A stretch of DNA of 64,000 nucleotides from Zhongshania sp. R06B22 (GCF_040892595.1 NZ_JBFRYB010000001.1:2108001-2172000), one strand, 5' to 3'; numbered from the stretch's first letter, positions 45,505 to 54,505 are shown. Program-made: numbers and translations. The notes: generated from the sequence alone by a model not told the origin.

Positions 45505-46773
45505 CTAGGCCTTGCGGCGCGTCATGAGTTCCGGTAAGCCTGGTATATCTAGTATATGGCGGCGAAGTAAATCTAAGCCTAGGGCTGTAACTAAGGTTTG
45601 AAATAAACTGCGGTCCACGGGCAAGAAGAATTTTTTAACTCTGAGGTCGTCTTGGCTGCCCCAGGCAATCCAGACCGTGCCTACCGGTTTATCCTCACTG
45701 CCACCATCGGGTCCGGCAATGCCGGTGACGGCAACCACTAAGTCACTGCCTAACGCGAGCAGTGCGCCCTGTGCCATTTGCCTTACAACCACTTCACTAA
45801 CTGCGCCGTCACTAGCCAAACTCGATTCTGACACCGCCAAAAGTTGCTGCTTTATGGCGTTGGAATAGCTAACAATACCTCCGGGAAATACCGTGGATGA
45901 GCCCGCGACGCCGGTGAGTTCGGCGGCGATTCGTCCGCCGGTGCATGATTCTGCCGTGCCAATGCTTAGATTTTTTGCCTTGGCGGCGGCAATAACCGCC
46001 TGCGCCAGGCTTAAGGGCATATCGCCAAGCAGGTGGTCATCTATTAATTCGATAATCTTGCCGCGCCATTCATTGATCTTCTCGCCGGCATTTTGGCCTC
46101 GGGTTGTGAGCTTTACCTCGAGTACCGGCATGGAAGCGCGAAAGCCAAGTTCAACATCGTCTGGCCAATCGGGATAACGCGTATTAACCTTTTCTTGGAT
46201 GGACGACTCACCGAGTCCGAAAACAGCTAAACGCTGAGTTTGGATGTAGTCAGAGGCAAATTGGGCGTCTAGCAGCGGGATAATTTCATCCCTCATCATG
46301 GTACGTAATTCACTGGGTACCCCGGGCGTGGCGAGCACAAGACAACTGCCGATTTTAAGTTTTATGCCCACCGCACTGCCTCGGGCATTGGCAATAATAC
46401 TGCAGCCCTTGGGCAGCATGGTTTGCTTAAGATTGGCGGCATTTAAGCGAAAACCTCGTTGCTCGCACCACTGGGTTAAATGGGTGAGAGCATCAGGGTG
46501 CTCGGTGATAACGTTTCCTGTAGCGTTTGCCAGTGCGAGTGAGGTCATATCATCTACAGTGGGGCCGAGGCCGCCGTTTATAATAAGGACGTCGGAGTCG
46601 CTAGCCAAGTCGCGAATTTGATTTTCAAGTAAGGGGAGGTCATCACCTACGGTGGTTTTTCTGTCAATACGCCAGCCGTAGTTGGTGATGAGCTCTGCGA
46701 TCATGGCTGAGTTGGAATCTATAGTATCGCCGGCCATCAGTTCATTGCCGGTAAGGAGTAACTGCAGTTTCAT
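45505..46773 (-). CDS. cinA: CinA family protein (NMN amidase, ADP-ribose pyrophosphatase)
   Basis: 422 residues with both halves of full-length CinA. The N-terminal MoeA/MogA-like domain (to about 250) has LTGNELMAGDTIDSN and INGGLGPTVDDMTS. The C-terminal domain has GTAESCTGGRIAAELT, GGIVSYSNAIK and AVTGIAGPDGGSEDKPVGTVWIAW. Relatives combine NMN deamidase (C-terminal) and ADP-ribose pyrophosphatase (COG1058) activity. recA is not next to it, unlike the common cinA-recA arrangement. A full-length form rather than the short PncC is clear. Confidence 0.94.
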   Translation of the reverse strand: MKLQLLLTGNELMAGDTIDSNSAMIAELITNYGWRIDRKTTVGDDLPLLENQIRDLASDSDVLIINGGLGPTVDDMTSLALANATGNVITEHPDALTHLTQWCEQRGFRLNAANLKQTMLPKGCSIIANARGSAVGIKLKIGSCLVLATPGVPSELRTMMRDEIIPLLDAQFASDYIQTQRLAVFGLGESSIQEKVNTRYPDWPDDVELGFRASMPVLEVKLTTRGQNAGEKINEWRGKIIELIDDHLLGDMPLSLAQAVIAAAKAKNLSIGTAESCTGGRIAAELTGVAGSSTVFPGGIVSYSNAIKQQLLAVSESSLASDGAVSEVVVRQMAQGALLALGSDLVVAVTGIAGPDGGSEDKPVGTVWIAWGSQDDLRVKKFFLPVDRSLFQTLVTALGLDLLRRHILDIPGLPELMTRRKA

Positions 46774-46923
46774 TTTTTTGATAGTATCCCGAAGCTGAAA
46801 GAGCGGTGCTTATTCGCTGTTGTACAGTAAAATTGAAGCCTATGTTTCCTTGTCATAGCATAGTAATGTCTTTAGCTAACAAGCTCTAATTTTTTGTGTG
46901 TTTGTCTGAGGTGGGAGTGAAAA

Positions 46924-47304
46924 ATGAAATCGTCACTTGGTGTTTTGCTCGCGGCAGTGATTTTTCTAGCCTTGGCTGGCTTTGAATACTGGCAGTATCG
47001 GGATCAACAAGCCTACCGCCAAGGCTTGAATGTCCAGTTAATGGACTTGTCGGCGCGACTTAATAGTATTGAGGCGCGTATTGATAGTGCCAAAGGCGAG
47101 ATTGATAAAATTCAGCAAAACTCCTTGGGTGGCTTGATAGAAAGTGCTAACGATGCGTTAATTGAAGGCTGGTCGGCCATGATTAATTCGGTGGAAAAGG
47201 AGTTGGAGCGCGCCAAGAAAGGGATAGCCAAGCCGCCTCAAGCCGCGCAGCCTAACTCTCCATCTGCACAACCCGCGCCCAATAATGGAGCCGGACCGCT
47301 ATAA
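46924..47304 (+). CDS. Small membrane-anchored coiled-coil protein, unknown
   Basis: 126 residues: one N-terminal membrane segment (about 5-23), a coiled coil with heptad spacing (about 33-70, LMDLSARLNSIEARIDSAKG), an amphipathic segment (to about 105) and a Pro/Ala/Asn-rich tail. An AGGTGGGAGTG site precedes the ATG. I do not recognise a family. It diverges from cinA, and a small zinc-ribbon-like gene follows after 15 bp, so they may be one transcript. Confidence 0.65.
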   Translation: MKSSLGVLLAAVIFLALAGFEYWQYRDQQAYRQGLNVQLMDLSARLNSIEARIDSAKGEIDKIQQNSLGGLIESANDALIEGWSAMINSVEKELERAKKGIAKPPQAAQPNSPSAQPAPNNGAGPL

Positions 47305-47319
47305 GACGAGACATTAGCA

Positions 47320-47529
47320 ATGCCTGAAATTAAACGGCCAGTTCAAGCAATAGAAGTCAATTATGTCTGCGATAAGTGTGGACACGGTATGATGGTGAGT
47401 GCGGGAGACATGAACCCTTCTACGGGTGAAATTCCGCATAAGTGTATGATTTGTAGCCATCAGCAGATGTTTAAGTGGGTGTCTTACCCTAAAATTACTT
47501 ATGTAGGGCTGGGTGAGGGTAATGGCTAG
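47320..47529 (+). CDS. Small zinc-ribbon-like protein
   Basis: 69 residues with two CxxC pairs, CDKCGHGMM near residue 17 and CMICSHQQMF near 42, the spacing of a small zinc ribbon. No further domain. Zinc binding is inferred from the motif. It follows the coiled-coil gene on the same strand and is convergent with the DUF2789 gene, with a G+C-rich hairpin between them. Function unknown. Confidence 0.68.
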   Translation: MPEIKRPVQAIEVNYVCDKCGHGMMVSAGDMNPSTGEIPHKCMICSHQQMFKWVSYPKITYVGLGEGNG

Positions 47530-47546
47530 CAGCGGCGGCGGTCATT

Positions 47547-47567
47547 GCCTGCGCTAATAGCGCAGGC
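47547..47567. repeat. Hairpin between convergent small genes
   Basis: GCCTGCGC (47547-47554) and GCGCAGGC (47560-47567) form a perfect 8-bp stem with loop TAATA. It overlaps the stop of the DUF2789 gene. There is no T-run, so terminator function is uncertain. Confidence 0.5.
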
Positions 47568-47787
47568 GTGCGTCTAGTTCATCGACGAGCTCTGCCCACT
47601 CGGCATCAACATCTAGGCATTCTTTTAAAAAACCTGCTTGTGCTGGTTTCCAAAAGCTCGCTTCATGTATTAGCAAGTCTCTGGGTAGTGGTCGGTGGCG
47701 TACAATGAAGCGTTCAACCTCTTTGTCTTCGCTTGGCAGGCCAAGCTGGTCAAAGAGTAGATTCATTGTATGTAATTCGGTGTCCAT
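47554..47787 (-). CDS. DUF2789 family protein
   Basis: 77 residues, with the DUF2789 pattern MNLLFDQLGLPSEDKEVERFI at the start, HRPLP in the middle and a Trp-containing FWKPAQAGFLKECLDVDAEWAE at the end. Helical and soluble; function unknown. These small proteins are common in Pseudomonas and relatives. The neighbours on the same strand are too far away for an operon. Confidence 0.85.
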   Translation of the reverse strand: MDTELHTMNLLFDQLGLPSEDKEVERFIVRHRPLPRDLLIHEASFWKPAQAGFLKECLDVDAEWAELVDELDARLRY

Positions 47788-47877
47788 TGGGTCCTCCGCA
47801 GATAAAACATGGCTACAGGCCTAATATAGAAGACCCTTTGTTAGCTTTCCAGTGTTTGTTTGTCAGGCCTTATATCA

Positions 47878-48651
47878 TCAAGAGCTTGGCAGCATGCTCA
47901 GTCTAAGGCCCGCCTGCCATCCGCCATCGACAAGAAATTCCGCGCCGGTAGAATAGCTGCTTTCGTCTGATGCTAAAAACAACGACATATTGGCGACCTC
48001 GATTGGGAGTCCCACTCGCGGCAATGCATGATTCACATAAAACTCATTATCTTGCTCAGAGGGTTCAGTTTGTCCCTCAGCGCCGTGCATGGCGGTAAAT
48101 ATTCCGCCGGGGTGAACAGTGTTGACCCGAATATTGTAGGGGCCTAGTTCAATCGCCGCGGATTTTGTCAGTCCTCGCACCGCCCATTTGCTAGATACAT
48201 ACGCAGATAAACCATTTTTAGCCTGCAGGCCGTCGATGGATGAGATGTTGATAATCGAGCCGCCACCGGCTTTTTTCATGGGGGCAATAGCGGCGCGAAT
48301 ACCGAGGTAGGTGCCTAGCTGATTAATTTTTATAACCCGCATATAGTCGTCTGCATCGGAGTCTGCGATAGCGGCTGCATGTAAAATGGCCGCGTTATTA
48401 ACGATGATATTCAGCGGTCCGAATGTCTCTGCGGCGCTTATTAGTTTTTGCCAGTCAAGCTCGCTTGAAACATCGGCGTGAACATAGCGTGCGTTATTGC
48501 CCAGAGATGTGGCAAGTGTTTCTCCGGCATCATCAAGAATATCTGCGAGGATAACCTTGGCCCCTTGGTCAATAAACAATTGGGCGGTGACGGCGCCCAT
48601 GCCGCGTGCGGCGCCAGTAATAATGGCTACTTTGCCGGCCAGTCTGCTCAT
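47878..48651 (-). CDS. SDR-family oxidoreductase (3-alpha/20-beta-hydroxysteroid dehydrogenase-like)
   Basis: 257-residue classical short-chain dehydrogenase. NAD-binding loop TGAARGMG near residue 13, DVSSELDW near 61, NNAA near 87, catalytic Ser in SSIDGLQ, and catalytic Tyr-Lys in YVSSK near 150. An Asp after strand 2 (VILADIL) favours NAD over NADP. The sequence looks like hydroxysteroid or bile-acid dehydrogenases, but the substrate is not defined. An AAGGAAG site precedes the ATG. It diverges from the lipoprotein gene. Confidence 0.9.
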   Translation of the reverse strand: MSRLAGKVAIITGAARGMGAVTAQLFIDQGAKVILADILDDAGETLATSLGNNARYVHADVSSELDWQKLISAAETFGPLNIIVNNAAILHAAAIADSDADDYMRVIKINQLGTYLGIRAAIAPMKKAGGGSIINISSIDGLQAKNGLSAYVSSKWAVRGLTKSAAIELGPYNIRVNTVHPGGIFTAMHGAEGQTEPSEQDNEFYVNHALPRVGLPIEVANMSLFLASDESSYSTGAEFLVDGGWQAGLRLSMLPSS

Positions 48652-48775
48652 GTGATCTTCCTTGGCTTATTGTCGTATAAAATCGTCAGCCAATGTATAC
48701 GCGACTTTTTTCCTTCGCTATTGTCCAATCGGACTAGGCTAGCGTGATGGTATTTGAATTAGGTGATTTCTCAGT

Positions 48776-49216
48776 ATGTTGTATCGTTCTTTTAGTGTGA
48801 TTTTAATATGCTCAACGCTTATTGCTTGCGGCGACAAAATGGAGCCCAGCAGGGCTGTGCCCGCCCCGGATGTGAGCGCTGTAAATACTGGGAGTGTGGT
48901 CGAGAGTGAGATGCCGGCTGAGCAGGAGGGATCAAAACCCAAGGGAGCGACGCCGCCTGAAAGCCCGCAAGCCTTGGATTTGAGTCTGCCTGCCGGCGTT
49001 CACGGTGACGTGCCCGATATGAGTGGTTCTGAAAAAGGCCGCTACGGCGTCGAGGCTTGGTTTGACCAAAGCGAGACCGATGAGGAGCCGCGTTTTAAAA
49101 TGAAAACCAAGCTGCGGATGAAAGAGGGCACTGAATTCGATAAAAATAGCGATATTAGTAGCTATGGACAGTCAGTTGATGGCGCTGAGATGGGGTTTGA
49201 GTATAAAACGCGCTAG
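48776..49216 (+). CDS. Putative lipoprotein
   Basis: 146 residues with a lipoprotein signal peptide: MLYRSFSVILICSTLIAC with a lipobox LIAC and Cys18 as the likely acylated residue. After it comes a Pro/Glu-rich region (about 20-65), then a charged C-terminal part (GSEKGRYGVEAWFDQSETD). The residue after Cys is Gly, not Asp, so the outer membrane is the likely destination. Family not recognised. It diverges from the SDR gene and is followed by the bidirectional terminator it shares with gltA. Confidence 0.72.
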   Translation: MLYRSFSVILICSTLIACGDKMEPSRAVPAPDVSAVNTGSVVESEMPAEQEGSKPKGATPPESPQALDLSLPAGVHGDVPDMSGSEKGRYGVEAWFDQSETDEEPRFKMKTKLRMKEGTEFDKNSDISSYGQSVDGAEMGFEYKTR

Positions 49217-49266
49217 GTCGTGTATTACAAATTCAATGTGGACTGACAGGTGTTGATCAGAGAACT

Positions 49267-49296
49267 AAAAAAAAGGCCGCATCAGCGGCCTTTTTT
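49267..49296. terminator. Bidirectional rho-independent terminator
   Basis: GGCCGC (49275-49280) pairs with GCGGCC (49285-49290), with loop ATCA, and is flanked by an A-run on the left and TTTTTT on the right that extend the stem. It works for the lipoprotein gene from the left and gltA from the right. Confidence 0.9.
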
Positions 49297-49301
49297 ATTT
49301 T

Positions 49302-50585
49302 CTAGCGCTTATCTAATGGTACAAAGTCTCGCTGTGCTGGGCCTGTATAAAGCTGGCGAGGACGACCAATTCGGTAGCTGCCACTAATCATTTCATTCCA
49401 GTGGGCAATCCAGCCTGGGGTGCGACCCAGTGCGAATATAACGGTAAACATACTGGTTGGAATGCCAATAGCTTTAAGAATAATGCCTGAGTAGAAATCG
49501 ACGTTCGGGTATAGTTTTCTGTCAATAAAGTATTGATCTTCCAATGCGATTTGCTCGAGACGTTTAGCAATGGCCAGTAGTGGGTCATTCTCTAAGCCTA
49601 GCTCAGCCAACACTTCATCAGCTGCTTGCTTCATGACTTTGGCGCGCGGGTCAAAGTTTTTGTAAACGCGGTGACCAAAGCCCATTAGGCGGAATGGATC
49701 ATCCTTGTCTTTTGCTCTAGCCACGAACTCGTCAATGCGTGAGGCATCGCCAATTTCACTGAGCATGTCCAATACTGCTTCGTTGGCGCCGCCGTGAGAT
49801 GGTCCCCAAAGGGCTGCAATACCAGCAGAGATACACGCAAATGGGTTTGCACCGGTAGAACCGGCAAGACGTACAGTTGAAGTTGACGCGTTTTGTTCGT
49901 GATCTGCATGCAGGAGGAAGACTTTGTCCATTGCCTTGGCGAGCACAGGATTTACTTTGTCTTGCTCGCAGGGATTGCCGAACATCATGTGCAGGAAGTT
50001 CTCTGAGTAGCTCAAATGATTCTGCGGGTACATGAATGGCTGACCAATGGTGTACTTATACGTCATTGCTGCCAAGGTGGGCATTTTTGCGATTAGGCGA
50101 ATTGCGGAAATTTCACGGTGCTTTTCGTCTTTAATATCCAGCGAGTCGTGATAAAACGCTGACAGCGCGCCTACTACGCCGCACATGATAGCCATGGGGT
50201 GAGCGTCGCGACGGAAGCCTTTGAAAAAGGTGCTCATCTGGTCGTTGACCATGGTGTGCATGCGAACTTTACTAACAAACTTGTCTTTTTGCTCTGCGTC
50301 TGGCAGTGCGCCGTACAATAAAAGGTAGCAGGTCTCTAAATAATCAGAGTGTTCAGCGAGTTGCTCAATAGGGTAACCACCGTGCAGCAGAACACCTTTA
50401 TCGCCATCGATATAAGTTATTTTTGATTCACAGGCCGCGGTTGAGACAAAGCCGGGATCGTAAGTGAAGTATCCGTTACCCGTCAGGGCGCTGACTTCGA
50501 TGACGTCGGGACCGATGGTGCCAGAGTGGACTTTAAGGTCCAGCGTTTTTCCATCGATACTCAGAACTGCTTTCTTATCGCTCAT
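49302..50585 (-). CDS. gltA: Citrate synthase (type II)
   Basis: Condenses oxaloacetate and acetyl-CoA to citrate, entry step of the TCA cycle. The 427-residue protein resembles the NADH-sensitive hexameric type II enzymes: N-terminal domain (to about 50), [11 protein letters not shown] with catalytic His near residue 265, [13 protein letters not shown] with catalytic His near 306, and [16 protein letters not shown] with catalytic Asp. The size equals E. coli GltA (427). It faces away from sdhC across a 515-bp regulatory region, and a CAGGAG site lies before its ATG. Confidence 0.97.
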   Translation of the reverse strand: MSDKKAVLSIDGKTLDLKVHSGTIGPDVIEVSALTGNGYFTYDPGFVSTAACESKITYIDGDKGVLLHGGYPIEQLAEHSDYLETCYLLLYGALPDAEQKDKFVSKVRMHTMVNDQMSTFFKGFRRDAHPMAIMCGVVGALSAFYHDSLDIKDEKHREISAIRLIAKMPTLAAMTYKYTIGQPFMYPQNHLSYSENFLHMMFGNPCEQDKVNPVLAKAMDKVFLLHADHEQNASTSTVRLAGSTGANPFACISAGIAALWGPSHGGANEAVLDMLSEIGDASRIDEFVARAKDKDDPFRLMGFGHRVYKNFDPRAKVMKQAADEVLAELGLENDPLLAIAKRLEQIALEDQYFIDRKLYPNVDFYSGIILKAIGIPTSMFTVIFALGRTPGWIAHWNEMISGSYRIGRPRQLYTGPAQRDFVPLDKR

Positions 50586-50860
50586 TGGGACGGGCTCCTG
50601 TTACTTTTTAACATAGCTTGTGGCGTTAGCTTCCCGTGTCTAGCATCTGGCAAGGTATTGCCAAGAGTAACAGCGGGAAGATCCGCGTTCGCGGGAGTGA
50701 CAAATATAGAGAGCTGAAATGTTTTGTCAACGGTGAATACATTTTAGCCTGCAATTGGCTTGGATGGAATTCTAAATATCGAGTGTGGCTGGGTTTTTAC
50801 GATTTTTACATAAATGTTTATCATTTTTTGTGCGCCACATTGCTCCGGGCTAAGGTTTTG

Positions 50861-50872
50861 TATGGCGCCATA
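50861..50872. repeat. Perfect 12-bp palindrome in the gltA-sdhC intergenic region
   Basis: TATGGCGCCATA is a perfect palindrome of 12 bp. It lies between the gltA start and the sdhC promoter (50944-50972) and is a candidate site for a regulator of both. The rest of the 515-bp gap shows A+T-rich sequence without a further gene except the leader ORF at 50998-51048. Confidence 0.5.
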
Positions 50873-50943
50873 ATGGTGCGAAATGGTCCTTTAAGCCCTT
50901 GATATTGGAGTTTTTTGAGGCCTTTCTACCGATGTTTAAGCGT

Positions 50944-50972
50944 TTGTAATTGGACTTCGATGGTCCTATAAT
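50944..50972 (+). promoter_or_regulatory. Promoter of the sdhCDAB-suc operon
   Basis: TTGTAA at 50944-50949, a 17-bp spacer, and a perfect TATAAT at 50967-50972. The start would be near 50980, giving a leader of about 120 bases before sdhC. Confidence 0.75.
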
Positions 50973-50997
50973 GCGCGGCGTTTCACAGGGAGTTTAT

Positions 50998-51048
50998 ATG
51001 CTCCTGCTCCTAAAGAAGCGATGCCGGATTAGAGAATTCGGTATGTGA
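50998..51048 (+). CDS. Candidate leader peptide upstream of sdhC
   Basis: A 16-codon frame, ATG to TGA, encoding MLLLLKKRCRIREFGM. It has AGGGAG at 50987-50992 with a 5-base spacer, a better ribosome binding site than that of sdhC itself. It begins about 20 bases after the predicted transcription start. Four Leu codons in a row (CTC CTG CTC CTA) follow the start. ACTCCCT at 51056-51062 can pair with AGGGAGT at 50987-50993 and could hide the site. No terminator hairpin is present. Translation has not been shown, and chance is possible. Confidence 0.42.
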   Translation: MLLLLKKRCRIREFGM

Positions 51049-51100
51049 TTGATCCACTCCCTTTAAACCGCTCGTAGTACATGGGCCTGAAATTAAAAGC

Positions 51101-51487
51101 GTGGCAAAAACCGTGAAAGATAAACGACCTGTAAATCTGGATATCGGCACAATTTCGCTGCCGATAACCGCTTATACTTCTATTTTACATCGCGTTAGTG
51201 GTGTAACTCTCGTGGCGGGCGTTGCCCTGCTGTTTTGGTTCCTCGGTACAAGCTTGGACGGCCCTGAAGGCTTTGAACAGGCCAAGGCGTGTTTAGCGTC
51301 GTTCTGGGGCAAGTTAAGTATTTGGGCTGTTTTGATTGCCTTAAGTTATCACGCTTCTGCTGGTGTGAAACATTTGGTAATGGATGCCGGTATCGGTGAA
51401 ACGATGAAAGGTGGTGAGACTGGCGCGAAGTTAGTCTTGGCAGTTACGGCGGTGTTAGTTGTGCTGACGGGGTTGTGGATATGGTAG
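51101..51487 (+). CDS. sdhC: Succinate dehydrogenase cytochrome b556 subunit
   Basis: Membrane anchor of complex II with one of the heme b ligands. 128 residues starting at GTG 51101, no strong Shine-Dalgarno. Clear SdhC marks: KRPVNLDIGTISLPITAYTSILHRVSG at the N terminus (ubiquinone-site Ser and Arg in SILHRVSG) and the heme His in SYHASAGVKHLVMD near residue 85. Three membrane segments at about 30-50, 65-85 and 105-125. It overlaps sdhD by 13 bp. Confidence 0.95.
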   Translation: MAKTVKDKRPVNLDIGTISLPITAYTSILHRVSGVTLVAGVALLFWFLGTSLDGPEGFEQAKACLASFWGKLSIWAVLIALSYHASAGVKHLVMDAGIGETMKGGETGAKLVLAVTAVLVVLTGLWIW

Positions 51488-51849
51488 GTTCAGTAACGAA
51501 TTTTAGTCGCAGTGGTTTGTCCGATTGGTTAATCCAGCGGGTTTCCGGTGTGATACTGCTGGCTTATATGCTGGTGGTTGGTTTTTATCTGCTGGTAAGT
51601 GGGTCAGATCTGACCTACGCACAGTGGAGTGGATACTTCGATAGCACCTTCATGCGGGTATTCAGCACCGCTGCGGTGTTGTCTATTGTCGCGCACGCTT
51701 GGATTGGTCTGTGGTCAGTGTCTACCGATTATCTAACAGAGCGAATGATGGGCGGTCGAGGCACAGTTTTGCGCTTGGCATTTCAGGCAGCTTCGGCTGT
51801 TGTTTTGTTCACGTACCTCGTTTGGGGAATCCAGATTCTTTGGAGTTAA
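51475..51849 (+). CDS. sdhD: Succinate dehydrogenase hydrophobic membrane anchor
   Basis: 124 residues, second anchor of complex II, three membrane segments (about 20-40, 60-80 and 95-115). The heme/quinone region HAWIGLWSVSTDYL near residue 71 is typical (His ligand and Asp-Tyr of the quinone site). The ATG lies inside the sdhC end (13-bp overlap). sdhA follows 3 bp after its stop, so all four genes are tightly coupled. Confidence 0.94.
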   Translation: MDMVGSVTNFSRSGLSDWLIQRVSGVILLAYMLVVGFYLLVSGSDLTYAQWSGYFDSTFMRVFSTAAVLSIVAHAWIGLWSVSTDYLTERMMGGRGTVLRLAFQAASAVVLFTYLVWGIQILWS

Positions 51850-51852
51850 GTA

Positions 51853-53625
51853 ATGGCTAATATTCGTACTATTTCTTTTGATTCTGTCATTGTTGGTGGC
51901 GGTGGCGCTGGTATGCGCGCCGCACTGCAACTGGCGCAGTCAGGCTACAAAACAGCAGTAATTTCAAAAGTTTTTCCGACTCGCTCACACACGGTCTCTG
52001 CCCAGGGCGGTATTACTTGCGCCATCGCCAGTGATGATCCTGAAGACCAGTGGCAGTGGCATATGTATGACACTGTTAAAGGCTCAGATTACATTGGTGA
52101 TCAGGAAGCTATTGAATACATGTGTAAGGTTGGTCCTGAGGCTATTTTCGAATTAGACCATATGGGTTTGCCATTTTCGCGCACTGAAGAAGGCCGTATT
52201 TACCAGCGTCCTTTCGGCGGCCAGTCGAAAGCATTCGGGGAAGGTGGTCAAGCGGCTCGTACCTGTGCGGCGGCAGACCGGACTGGGCATGCACTGCTGC
52301 ATACCCTTTATCAAGGTAATCTGAAACACAATACTGTATTTTTTAATGAGTGGTACGCCACTGATTTGGTGAAAAACGAAGACGGTGCAGTTGTTGGTGT
52401 TATCGCCATTTGCATCGAGACTGGCGAAGTTGTGTATGTGAAGTCCAAGGCAACGGTATTCGCCACTGGCGGCGCTGGTCGAATTTATGCGTCTACTACC
52501 AACGCGCATATTAATACCGGCGACGGAATTGGTATGGCACTGCGTGCTGGCTTCCCAGTTCAGGACATCGAAATGTGGCAGTTTCACCCCACTGGTATTG
52601 CGGGTGCGGGCACATTAGTGACAGAAGGTTGCCGCGGTGAAGGTGGTTACCTGGTCAATAAAGATGGCGAGCGCTTTATGGAGCGTTACGCGCCAAATGC
52701 CAAAGATTTGGCTGGTCGTGACGTTGTTGCTCGCTCAATGACTTTGGAAATTTTAGAAGGTCGTGGCTGTGGTCCCAATGGTGATCATGTGTTCTTGAAA
52801 CTTGACCATCTTGGTGAAGAGGTACTGGAAAGTCGTTTGCCGGGTATTTGTGAGTTATCACGGACCTTTGCCCACGCAGATCCAGTTAAAGAGCCGATTC
52901 CAGTTGTGCCTACCTGTCACTACATGATGGGCGGTATTCCGACCAATGTGAATGGTCAGGCGCTCAGTATTGATGAAGATGGCAATGACACGGTGATTCC
53001 GGGTCTTTATGCTTGTGGCGAAGTTGCCTGTGTATCTGTTCATGGCGCGAATCGCCTCGGCGGCAACTCTTTGCTTGACTTGGTGGTGTTTGGTCGTGCT
53101 TCAGGTCTCTTTATTGAGCAGGCTTTGCGCGAAGGTATCGACCTGCGCGACGCTTCAGAAGCTGAGATTGAGCAGGCTACCTCACGGCTTGATCGAATTA
53201 ACAATGCAACCGGTAGCGAGAAAGTTGCTGACCTGCGTAAAGAGCTGCAGGGTGTGATGCAGAATTACTTCGGTGTATTCCGCCGCGGTGATTTCATGAA
53301 AGAAGGCATCAAAAAGCTGCACGATCTACGTGGTCGTATTGAAAATGCCAAGCTTGAAGATAAGAGTAATACATACAATACCGCGCGTATTGAAATACTT
53401 GAGCTGCACAACTTATTAGAAGTTGCCGAAGCTACTGCAATTGCTGCAGAGGCGCGCACAGAAAGTCGCGGCGCCCACGCGCGGGACGATTTCCCTGATC
53501 GCGATGATGTGAACTGGTTGTGTCACTCGGTTTATTTCCCGAAAGATAAAACTATTGCCAAGCGGGCGGTTAACTTCACGCCTAAAACGCGCGAAGCGTT
53601 TGCTCCAAAAATTCGCACCTACTGA
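51853..53625 (+). CDS. sdhA: Succinate dehydrogenase flavoprotein subunit
   Basis: 590 residues; oxidises succinate to fumarate. FAD site [11 protein letters not shown] near residue 15, covalent FAD at His46 in [10 protein letters not shown], substrate residues in [11 protein letters not shown] and in the HYMMGG segment (about 356), and the catalytic Arg in the [21 protein letters not shown] region. The size equals E. coli SdhA (588). GGAG at 51841-51844 precedes the start. sdhB follows after 17 bp. Confidence 0.97.
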   Translation: MANIRTISFDSVIVGGGGAGMRAALQLAQSGYKTAVISKVFPTRSHTVSAQGGITCAIASDDPEDQWQWHMYDTVKGSDYIGDQEAIEYMCKVGPEAIFELDHMGLPFSRTEEGRIYQRPFGGQSKAFGEGGQAARTCAAADRTGHALLHTLYQGNLKHNTVFFNEWYATDLVKNEDGAVVGVIAICIETGEVVYVKSKATVFATGGAGRIYASTTNAHINTGDGIGMALRAGFPVQDIEMWQFHPTGIAGAGTLVTEGCRGEGGYLVNKDGERFMERYAPNAKDLAGRDVVARSMTLEILEGRGCGPNGDHVFLKLDHLGEEVLESRLPGICELSRTFAHADPVKEPIPVVPTCHYMMGGIPTNVNGQALSIDEDGNDTVIPGLYACGEVACVSVHGANRLGGNSLLDLVVFGRASGLFIEQALREGIDLRDASEAEIEQATSRLDRINNATGSEKVADLRKELQGVMQNYFGVFRRGDFMKEGIKKLHDLRGRIENAKLEDKSNTYNTARIEILELHNLLEVAEATAIAAEARTESRGAHARDDFPDRDDVNWLCHSVYFPKDKTIAKRAVNFTPKTREAFAPKIRTY

Positions 53626-53642
53626 TTCAGGAGAAAACAGAT

Positions 53643-54359
53643 ATGTTGAAAGTCAGTCTCTATCGTTACAATCCTGAAACAGATCAGGAACCGTATATGC
53701 AGGAAGTTGAACTCGATACCGGTGGCAAGGACATCATGGTATTGGATGTTCTTGAGCTCTTAAAGCGTAACGATGCTTCCTTGACCTACCGTCGCTCTTG
53801 CCGTGAAGGTGTGTGTGGCTCGGATGGCATGAACATTAATGGTAAAAACGGCTTGGCGTGTATTACGCCGATTTCCGAGGCGCTTAAAAACGGCAGAGGT
53901 GGCAATAAGCTTGTGCTGCGTCCGCTGCCTGGTTTGCCGGTAATTCGTGACCTTGTCATTGATATGACTCTTTTCTATAAGCAATACGAGAAGATTAAGC
54001 CGTTCTTACAAAACAACACACCGGCACCTGCCATCGAGCGTCTTCAGTCTCCTGAAGATCGCGCTAAGTTGGACGGTCTGTACGAATGTATTCTTTGCGC
54101 CTGCTGTTCAACAGCTTGCCCGTCGTTTTGGTGGAACCCGGATCGCTTTATTGGTCCAAGCGGTTTGTTGCAAGCGTATCGTTTTTTGGCGGACAGTCGC
54201 GATACTGCAACTGAAGAGCGTTTGAGTGATCTTGATGATCCGTTCAGTGTATTCCGTTGCCACGGCATTCAAAACTGTGTCAATGTTTGTCCTAAGGGCT
54301 TAAACCCAACAAAGGCAATTGGCCATATTCGGAATATGTTGCTAAGCAGAGCAACGTAA
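53643..54359 (+). CDS. sdhB: Succinate dehydrogenase iron-sulfur subunit
   Basis: 238 residues (E. coli SdhB also 238). Carries the three clusters: the 2Fe-2S loop CREGVCGSDGMNINGKNGLAC, the 4Fe-4S motif CILCACCSTACP near residue 150, and the 3Fe-4S plus last cysteines CHGIQNCVNVCPKG near 205. It hands electrons from SdhA flavin to ubiquinone. Last gene of sdhCDAB; a short hairpin (54366-54383) and a 265-base gap separate it from sucA. Confidence 0.97.
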   Translation: MLKVSLYRYNPETDQEPYMQEVELDTGGKDIMVLDVLELLKRNDASLTYRRSCREGVCGSDGMNINGKNGLACITPISEALKNGRGGNKLVLRPLPGLPVIRDLVIDMTLFYKQYEKIKPFLQNNTPAPAIERLQSPEDRAKLDGLYECILCACCSTACPSFWWNPDRFIGPSGLLQAYRFLADSRDTATEERLSDLDDPFSVFRCHGIQNCVNVCPKGLNPTKAIGHIRNMLLSRAT

Positions 54360-54419
54360 ATATTCTCTCGGCTTAGGCCGAGAAATAAAACTCTGCATAA
54401 AGTTAGTCCTAAAGCGCTG

Positions 54420-54448
54420 CTGACGAGCAGCGCAAAATAAAATACAAT
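54420..54448 (+). promoter_or_regulatory. Possible promoter of sucA
   Basis: CTGACG at 54420-54425, a 17-bp spacer and TACAAT at 54443-54448. It would give a leader of about 170 bases before the sucA ATG. The suc genes may also be read from the sdhC promoter. Confidence 0.5.
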
Positions 54449-54487
54449 TCGGTGCTTACCGGCACTATATGAGTGAAAGCGTACGGT

Positions 54488-54505
54488 AGGGAAGCGTCCT
54501 TCCCT
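54488..54505 (+). promoter_or_regulatory. Hairpin in the sucA leader
   Basis: AGGGAAG (54488-54494) and CTTCCCT (54499-54505) form a perfect 7-bp stem with a CGTC tetraloop. The surrounding leader (54455-54624) is G+C-rich and likely structured. Rfam lists a sucA-II RNA motif in front of sucA of Pseudomonas relatives; whether this is it needs a covariance search. Confidence 0.45.

Noticed and set aside
50998..51048. Classic leucine attenuator before sdhC.
   Set aside because: Four Leu codons are present, but no terminator hairpin with a T-run lies between the leader ORF and sdhC, so the standard mechanism is not supported.
51081..51116. Second short ATG frame overlapping the sdhC start (MGLKLKAWQKP).
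   Set aside because: No ribosome binding site, and it overlaps the sdhC start out of frame; probably chance.
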